Of a stretch of DNA of 64,000 nt, positions 58,533-64,000 are shown piece by piece. How positions within the stretch are numbered: the first letter of the stretch is position 1; every line of letters starts with the position of its first letter. Source of the DNA: Morinoia aosen (Eukaryota > Arthropoda > Malacostraca > Amphipoda > Talitridae); NCBI GenBank assembly GCA_030386875.1, contig CM059569.1, forward strand, positions 46,539,842-46,603,841, given 5' to 3'. The notes beneath the pieces were generated by a model that was given only the letters and a program-made list of their open reading frames with translations, had not been told where the DNA came from and did no database searches. Position numbers and translations under genes: made by a program.

Positions 58533-58638
58533 ATCAGACCACAGCAGGTTACCAATACACATCCGACAATGACTCCAGTCTCTATAGAAATTAGCAACGT
58601 AGCCTGGATACCTTCAGTCAGCAGGACACATAAAACAT
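58533..58638. repeat. 105-bp direct repeat, right of MITE copy 2
   Basis: Starts ATCAGACCACAGC directly after the MITE and ends at AAAACAT, parallel to CCAACAT at the end of the left copy. Confidence 0.88.
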
Positions 58639-60815
58639 AAACTCCAGAAGTCAGCTCAGTACCCATTTTGTGTATACCGTGGTATCCATCTGGATGTCTG
58701 GGCGTCAGTAAGATACATGCGCCACTGACTGCAGTCTCAGCACAAGTTAGCTCAGCAGCTCACCTAATAAAGAGCGAAATTCAGGAGAAGCCTGGCGCCT
58801 GTCGCTCGTAAAGGCTGGAACGACGTCGATGCGATGCTAGGGTGCCTGCAGCTCTGCTGGATAATTGCCTTCCATGTCATTAGAGGAAGTTAAACAGACA
58901 ATAAACCAGCCACGCACGCCTTCTCAACATTCAAGTGATACCTCTGGCTGTAGTCGTGCCTCTTGGCAAGGGCTTTTCATTGTATGAAGAATAATTATGC
59001 TTATATCTCTCATCTTCGTGTCATGGAATTGAAAGGGAAATTTCATCGATACTCGGAACTACAATGGATAAAATTATCAACAATTCCCTCGGAGAAGATG
59101 CAAGATAATGTAAGGTTTTTAGTGGGGACAAACACGGGAAAATTCCTTTTTATTTGCTCAATCTGACATTTTTAGTATCTTTGTTTTCTTCTCAGTCGCT
59201 CCTTTGCCGTTGCGATGTCGGAATTGTGTTTTTTTCGGTTTTCTTCCGTTCCTCTTTTTTCAGCCAAGTAGTCGAGTAGAGAACGAGTTTCTGCTCGCTA
59301 ACACTGAATAAATTGAGCTTCGTTTGCATTTCACGAGCTTCCAAGTGATAGCGGATTCTTCGGATGAAAATATGCAGGTGAAAGTGAGCAAGGAATTTTT
59401 TTGAGCATTTGTGCAAAAAACATGTGAGGAATTAAACATAATAACTTCGGCAATAATTCATTTTTCTCTCAATGTAATAATGTTCATTTCCTGTCAATGG
59501 CTTCTTCAAGTGAAGCTAACTCAACGAGAGAAAGTTCCAAATGTGACACCCTGAAGCTCAGGTGAATGAGACTTACGTTGAAATTTCAAGCAAAAAGAAA
59601 AAACTTTATTTCCAAACAAGTTGAAACATGAAATGTAAAACATGTTGTTTTTTTAATTTCCTTTTATAAATGTCTTTAATTGACTGTTAGAAAATAATGT
59701 TTGTAATACAAGGTCGAAAATTCCATGAAGTTTATACCCCTTTCAATATTTCTACGGGAAGTGAGGTTCTTGTTCCCGAGTCTCTAGACCCCTTCCATGC
59801 TGCTGTAAAACTTACTGCACCAAGTGAAGTTAGACAAAAAAGATTTTTACCTTCCTTGGCTCTTACACGAGCTCTCAGGAAGAGACTCGATACTGTCAAG
59901 ATGAAGTTTCAATTTAGGACGCAGCACAGTTTCTGCTTACAATCACTCAGTAAGTAAAGAAAAGGTGGACACAACTTTGCTCACAAACTCTAGGCCATGT
60001 TACGAACCTTCAAATATCGCTGCACATCAAGTGGTTTCAGTAAAACCTTTTTGCCGGTAAAGAAAAATTAAAATTTAAGAAAACGTCCCGCCGTCATCCT
60101 TTAAGCTTGCATAAAAAAGATTAGATTGAATAAAAAATTAGTTTAATAAGGCACTAATGGCAGCAGGGACTTAATGTATCGTACTAAATAACTCAACAAA
60201 TCTAAGTTAACAAAGTTGATTTTTAATAAAGGGCCAATGAATGTATAATCAACCACGTGACAGCTGATTTTAAACTCACGCCACATCTCTACAAATTAAT
60301 TGCTCACAAAGAAGCACGCTAGCAACGCTAGCTTTAATCAAATATCTGGTGAGCAATGAGGCGCCATATTTAGGACACATCCCTAAATTTTAAAGTCAAT
60401 GCCCGAGTCTCCAGCCACAAATGGAAAGAGGTTATAAAATTAACGTACGGAAGAGAAGCACGTGGAGAAACAAAAGAACTGGGACTCAGCAGCATAGCAG
60501 TGAACAGTAAAGAAAACAAAAGAATGAAGGAAATGTAAAAAGAAAGAGCCGGTGCGTCATAATAACTCGGCTTGAAATAGTCTGCTCTTTCACTGGATCC
60601 ACAAAGCGTCTTTAGATCTTCTCAGAAACTCATGATGTGTTCAAGGAAATTACTTCCACCGGGTGCTGCTTGCAATGTTCAGATTCTAATTAAACGCCCT
60701 CTAAGAGCACTTTATTTTTTGCGCGGATTACTTACTTGTTCAACTGCATTTTTTCGTGCATTATTGCAGACAAGTTATAACCAAGCTGAACCATGTATTT
60801 AATTCTGGAAGAGAC
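58639..60815. other. No gene recognised
   Basis: An 86-codon + frame (59697-59957) has mixed composition and looks more protein-like than most here, but I recognise no domain. Nothing else is supported. Confidence 0.4.
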
Positions 60816-60952
60816 GTGAACAGCCAAGCGTTTCTGCATTCAAACATGTACAAACATTATTGCCGCTCCACTCCGCGTCGCTCCGGAGCGAGCGGAGCGG
60901 AGCGGCAATAATGTTTGTACAGGTTTGAATGCAGAAACGCTTGGCTGTTCAC
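60816..60952. repeat. 137-bp near-perfect palindrome
   Basis: The left arm starts GTGAACAGCCAAGCGTTTCT and the right arm ends with its complement, AGAAACGCTTGGCTGTTCAC. The centre is CGCTCCGGAGCG (60879-60890). Arms are about 68 bp with only a few mismatches or an indel. It could extrude as a cruciform or fold as a long hairpin RNA. Confidence 0.95.
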
Positions 60953-61005
60953 ACGACAAGCGGAGCGGAGCGGCGCGGCACGGAGCGGAGCGGAGCGGCA
61001 CGCTC
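60953..61005. repeat. GGAGC-rich block, left
   Basis: Contains AGCGGAGCGGAGCGGCGCGG and CACGGAGCGGAGCGGAGCGG, strongly GC-rich in an AT-rich region. The inverted partner is at 62075-62145. Confidence 0.88.
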
Positions 61006-62074
61006 GGGAAATTCGTTGGGATTTTTTGACGCTCGCGTCGAGCGTTTCTCCTTGGCTCCGCCTTTGGATCGTCATATCTTACAGGGGTAGAATTGTCGTT
61101 TGAGTTAGATAAAACTAGTATATAACTAGTTATTTGTACAACTAATCATATTACAATTATAACTGATGGTGTAACATGTAATATTTTAGTGTAATTTCAC
61201 TCATTTGGGTTCATTAAACATTTATTTCTATTTTCTTCTGCTTTCTCTGATAAGTTACTTTATTATTGCTTCAGTTTAAGGAATTTATTATGCTTTTCTC
61301 GTGATGTTGTTTCATCTTTCTTGTGATGCTGTGGATTTCATTTTATGATCTTGATTAAAGTATAATTATGTACGATTTTTTAATAAATTTTTCATTTTTT
61401 CCGTAAAATGGGAGAAAAGGAGGCCGTATGATGATGAGGAGGACTCAATGAGTGTCAAATACACAATAAGTTACAAAATTTTAAGAGCTTGGGTGATTTT
61501 TTCCAATACTAACAGAAAGCATATCAGTATTTCGAGAACTATTTGGTCAGGACAAGTCAATATTTGTCAGTATTTTTCACTTAGGTTTCTCTGGCACAAC
61601 CCTGAATTTCTGAAGGGAATTACTTTACGTTCACTCACATTTAAGTCACCATAAGACTTTTTTTGATCGTACTGGTCTACGAAAACCTGTAGTAATATAT
61701 GTGATACAGCCTATATGAAAATACTTTAATTTTGCTTAAACTACTTTGCTTTACATGTATCCTCAATAAAAATTTATGTATTGCTAAACAGCAAATTTAT
61801 CTAATCTCGTTGGAAATTTTTCTTTCTATAAGGGATTGTAGTACATCAAAAGTTGCCGGCTTCATCCGTAAATACTCGTAGAATTGTGATTCATCTCTCC
61901 TCAGTGCTTCGAAGAGATAGTGGTATTCTCCATAGCGATCTCTCCTCATGTTGATGGGATGGATCTAGTGTTTCCGTTTTGCCGTCGAGCAACAGAAGCG
62001 CATTCACGGAACGCTCCATAGCGACTGATGCTTGTGTAGGTCGCTCTGCTCAGCTCACATGTGAACACACGCGC
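61006..62074. other. AT-rich interior between inverted GC-rich blocks
   Basis: About 1 kb without a convincing gene. If the flanking blocks are transposon ends, this would be the interior of a non-autonomous element. Confidence 0.45.
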
Positions 62075-62147
62075 CGCGCCGCTCCGCTCCGTGCCGCGAC
62101 GCTCCGCGCCGCTCCGCTCGCTCCGCTCGTAGTGTGAACGCACCCTT
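62075..62147. repeat. GGAGC-rich block, right (inverted)
   Basis: Reads CGCCGCTCCGCTCCGTGCCG and ends CTCGTAGTGTGAACGCACCC. Its reverse complement (TTCACACTACGAGCGGAGCG) aligns with the left block's TTCACACGACAAGCGGAGCG. Confidence 0.88.
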
Positions 62148-62210
62148 ACTCTGGCCGTCCAGGTCTCCGATTGGTCAAGACGGAGGTGCCCGCTTTTCGC
62201 CGTCTAGGCT

Positions 62211-62864
62211 TGTGCTATACTTACGGAGGTTTCTATCGACGTTGCCTGACTGTTTGAGGCAGGCTGCTTATAAAGCTCGGTCCGGCACCCCAAAAAAAAA
62301 ATAAAAAAAATAATAATAAATTAATAACAAATTATATATGTATAGGTTAGTATATAGTATGTGTTTGTGTGGTGTATGTATATAGAAACTTGTAGACGAG
62401 CATAAAAATCGCCTAAGCTCAAAATAAAAATTCACTCCGTGTACGGATTGCTCATGTCGCCCTCTACCGTGGATATAATAATACAATAGAGCAGAGTATA
62501 CGCGGCATAATGAAAAAACATGAATCACTTTTAGCATAAAAAGCCCTGACGGGTACTTTTTCCTTATTATATTAACTAATTAGCAGTATAAATTAAACGA
62601 GATGCACAAGATCACCTAATTATGCGTTAAGCTCCTTTTTCTTCTTCCACTATCCTTTTCCTTTTCTCTCCTCCTTTTTCTCTTCTGGCACACTCTGTGC
62701 CAAACTCTAATTCTCTTCTCTTCTTTCCTATTGTCACCGCCCCCCCCCCCCCCCCCCCCAGCTCCAAACTTGAGCTCTGATTATTGGTCGTTTAGCACTG
62801 GCGCTTTGAGGCTGTGAGGTGGCGCTTTTAAGCTTGTGTGGTGGTGTGTGTTCATACCACCACA
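62211..62864 (-). repeat. Possible 3' LTR of a second gypsy element
   Basis: The right end is suggested by a purine-rich GGGGGGCCACC (minus strand, 62865-62875) followed by TGTGGTGGTATG. The left end TGTGCTATAC at 62211 is only a guess from the TG...CA rule. A TATAAGC motif on the minus strand near 62265 could be its promoter. The matching 5' LTR is outside the window. Confidence 0.35.
62630..62759. repeat. Polypyrimidine tract ending in 20 C
   Basis: A CTCCTTTTTCTTCTTCC-type tract runs about 100 bp and ends in an unbroken C20 at 62740-62759. It is prone to slippage and to non-B structures. Confidence 0.92.
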
Positions 62865-62883
62865 GGTGGCCCCCCGTTGTTTT

Positions 62884-63999
62884 TCAAGTTTCCGAGTATC
62901 TCAGTGGAGGTTTGATTCTTCTTCCGTATTTAGTTATGATTCCTTGTTCAGGAGCCACCACTGCCTGGTGGAAGGGAACTCCTTCGTAGACATCGTGTAC
63001 TTTTGCGCTTGTTGGTTCCACGAGCTCCGTTTCTGTTTCGCTGCTGTCGGGTACGTGCGCTGCTTTCACCCTGTCAATCGTTATATTGGTAGGTTTTCCT
63101 CGTATGTCTAAGGTGAAGTACTTCGGGGTCCTTTCTAGAACTCGAAAAGGTCCATCGTACGGTCTCTGCAATGGTTTTCTGACCCCTCCATGTTTAACGA
63201 AAACGTTGGTCGCCGTTAGCAAGGCGTTTGGGACATTGATATCTGAAGGCCCCTGCTGCCTTGGGAGTACTGGCTGTAATCGTATCATTGTCTCTTGTAG
63301 CCTTTGCAGGAATTCTCCCGCTGGTAGAGTTTCGTTCTTTATTGCAGGTAGTTCTCCGGTGAGGCGTAACGTCTGCCCGTACACCATTTCGGCCGGCGAA
63401 ATGTTGGCGTCTGAGTGTGGTGTGGCTCTGATGTTAAGAAGTTTGAGGGGCAAAGCGTCCACCCAGTTCGCGTCGGTCACTGTAGCTTTCAGGGCTTCTT
63501 TCAGTCGTCGATGTAGCCTTTCCACCAAGCCATTGCTTTGTGGATGGTAGGCGGTAGTCCGGTGTCGCTTTGTGTCCAAAGCTGCTAGGAGGTTCTTCCA
63601 CAGAGTCGATTCGAACTGTACACCTTGGTCCGTAATGATCGTCGTCGGAACTCCAAACGAAGACACCCAACCCTGGAGAAAAGCACGGGCCGACGTTTCT
63701 GCCGTACAATCCATCATTGGTATAGCCGTGCACCATCTTGTGAAGCGATCTATGCACGTAAGAAGATACCGGAAATTCTGCGATACGGGCAGCGGTCCGA
63801 CAATGTCCACGTTTATGGTTTGGAATCTTTCATTTGGAACTGGCATTTTTCCATGCGGACTTTTGACGTGCTTCGTAATCTTGCTCGTTTGGCACGGAAT
63901 GCATTCTCGTGTCCACTTGCCGACATCTTTCTTGAGGCCGGGCCAGATTACCCGTTGTCTCAGGAGGTCTCTCGTAGCTTGAATTCCAGGATGACTGGC
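62884..63999 (-). CDS. pol: Second Ty3/gypsy Pol, integrase part (partial)
   Basis: The C-terminal end of a pol frame that runs off the right edge; the frame is open past 63846 to the window end. The integrase HHCC finger is partly visible (SHPGIQATRDLL then CIPCQ). The DDE core has NVDIVGPLP, ITDQGVQFES and HPQSNGLVERLHRRLKEALK. The C-terminal domain holds a GPF-type module (YDGPFRVLERTPKYFTL). The sequence differs clearly from the first gypsy integrase in this window, so it is another lineage. The stop at 62884 lies about 10 bp from a polypurine tract. No break is seen in the visible part. Confidence 0.92.
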   Translation of the reverse strand, partial: ASHPGIQATRDLLRQRVIWPGLKKDVGKWTRECIPCQTSKITKHVKSPHGKMPVPNERFQTINVDIVGPLPVSQNFRYLLTCIDRFTRWCTAIPMMDCTAETSARAFLQGWVSSFGVPTTIITDQGVQFESTLWKNLLAALDTKRHRTTAYHPQSNGLVERLHRRLKEALKATVTDANWVDALPLKLLNIRATPHSDANISPAEMVYGQTLRLTGELPAIKNETLPAGEFLQRLQETMIRLQPVLPRQQGPSDINVPNALLTATNVFVKHGGVRKPLQRPYDGPFRVLERTPKYFTLDIRGKPTNITIDRVKAAHVPDSSETETELVEPTSAKVHDVYEGVPFHQAVVAPEQGIITKYGRRIKPPLRYSET

Positions 64000-64000
64000 T

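Noticed and set aside
58256-58540. An 8-bp target duplication for MITE copy 2
   Set aside because: The flanking octamers TCCAACAT and ATCAGACC do not match; the 105-bp direct repeats explain the flanks better.
59697-59957. A host exon
   Set aside because: The composition is protein-like, but there is no recognisable domain or clear splice boundaries, so it was left uncalled.

Overview
This is a stretch of repeat-dominated metazoan DNA. It is AT-rich, contains no recognisable single-copy host gene, and is full of retrotransposons and minisatellites. The mix is typical of an invertebrate, probably an arthropod genome: CR1-like and R4/Dong-like non-LTR elements, Ty3/gypsy elements, a tRNA-derived SINE, a hAT-like MITE and palindromic GC-rich DNA-transposon-like sequence. 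The species cannot be named from the sequence. There is nothing prokaryotic here.

Layout. 0-8.5 kb: a 42-bp tandem array, then a 29-bp array interrupted by a CR1-like non-LTR element on the + strand. Its two coding blocks are in one reading frame and are separated by a single TGA followed by CTA. The first block ends in an OTU-type cysteine protease domain and the second carries endonuclease and reverse transcriptase. A 26-bp array and a relic of the 29-bp array follow. 8.5-13.2 kb: mostly featureless, with one tRNA-derived SINE. 13.2-19.6 kb: a minisatellite cluster with a 3-kb, 29-bp array showing higher-order structure, a 272-bp hAT-like MITE with a perfect 8-bp target duplication, and 33-bp and 24-bp arrays. 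19.6-26.9 kb: diffuse sequence with small duplications. 26.9-27.6 kb: an array of short hairpins with cTACGg loops.

27.684-38.941 kb: a complete, young Ty3/gypsy element on the minus strand. It has 1372-bp LTRs with one visible difference, an AATG target duplication, a tRNA-Leu primer-binding site, Gag with two zinc knuckles, an A AAA AAC slippery site abutting the Gag stop, Pol (protease, RT, RNase H, integrase), a 2.9-kb 3' region without a convincing gene, and a polypurine tract. 39-47.6 kb: a T-rich array, a 92-bp satellite and a 157-bp duplication in otherwise plain sequence. 47.65-50.48 kb: a 5'-truncated non-LTR element on the minus strand with one nonsense codon and a hairpin plus TTCAAG-type tail. 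51.94-55.91 kb: an apparently intact R4/Dong-type element (restriction-like endonuclease, YMDD reverse transcriptase) inserted within a TAA microsatellite. 56.3-57.2 kb: 31-bp and 15-bp arrays. 58.26-58.53 kb: a second copy of the MITE, lying exactly between two 105-bp direct repeats. 60.8-62.15 kb: a 137-bp palindrome and inverted GGAGC-rich repeats. 62.2-64 kb: the 3' part of a second gypsy element (integrase) running off the right edge.

The coding modules act within their own elements, not as a host pathway. The most unusual item is the OTU-bearing non-LTR element with a possible stop-codon readthrough junction. The gypsy frameshift site and the R4/Dong insertion are the best-supported mechanistic observations.
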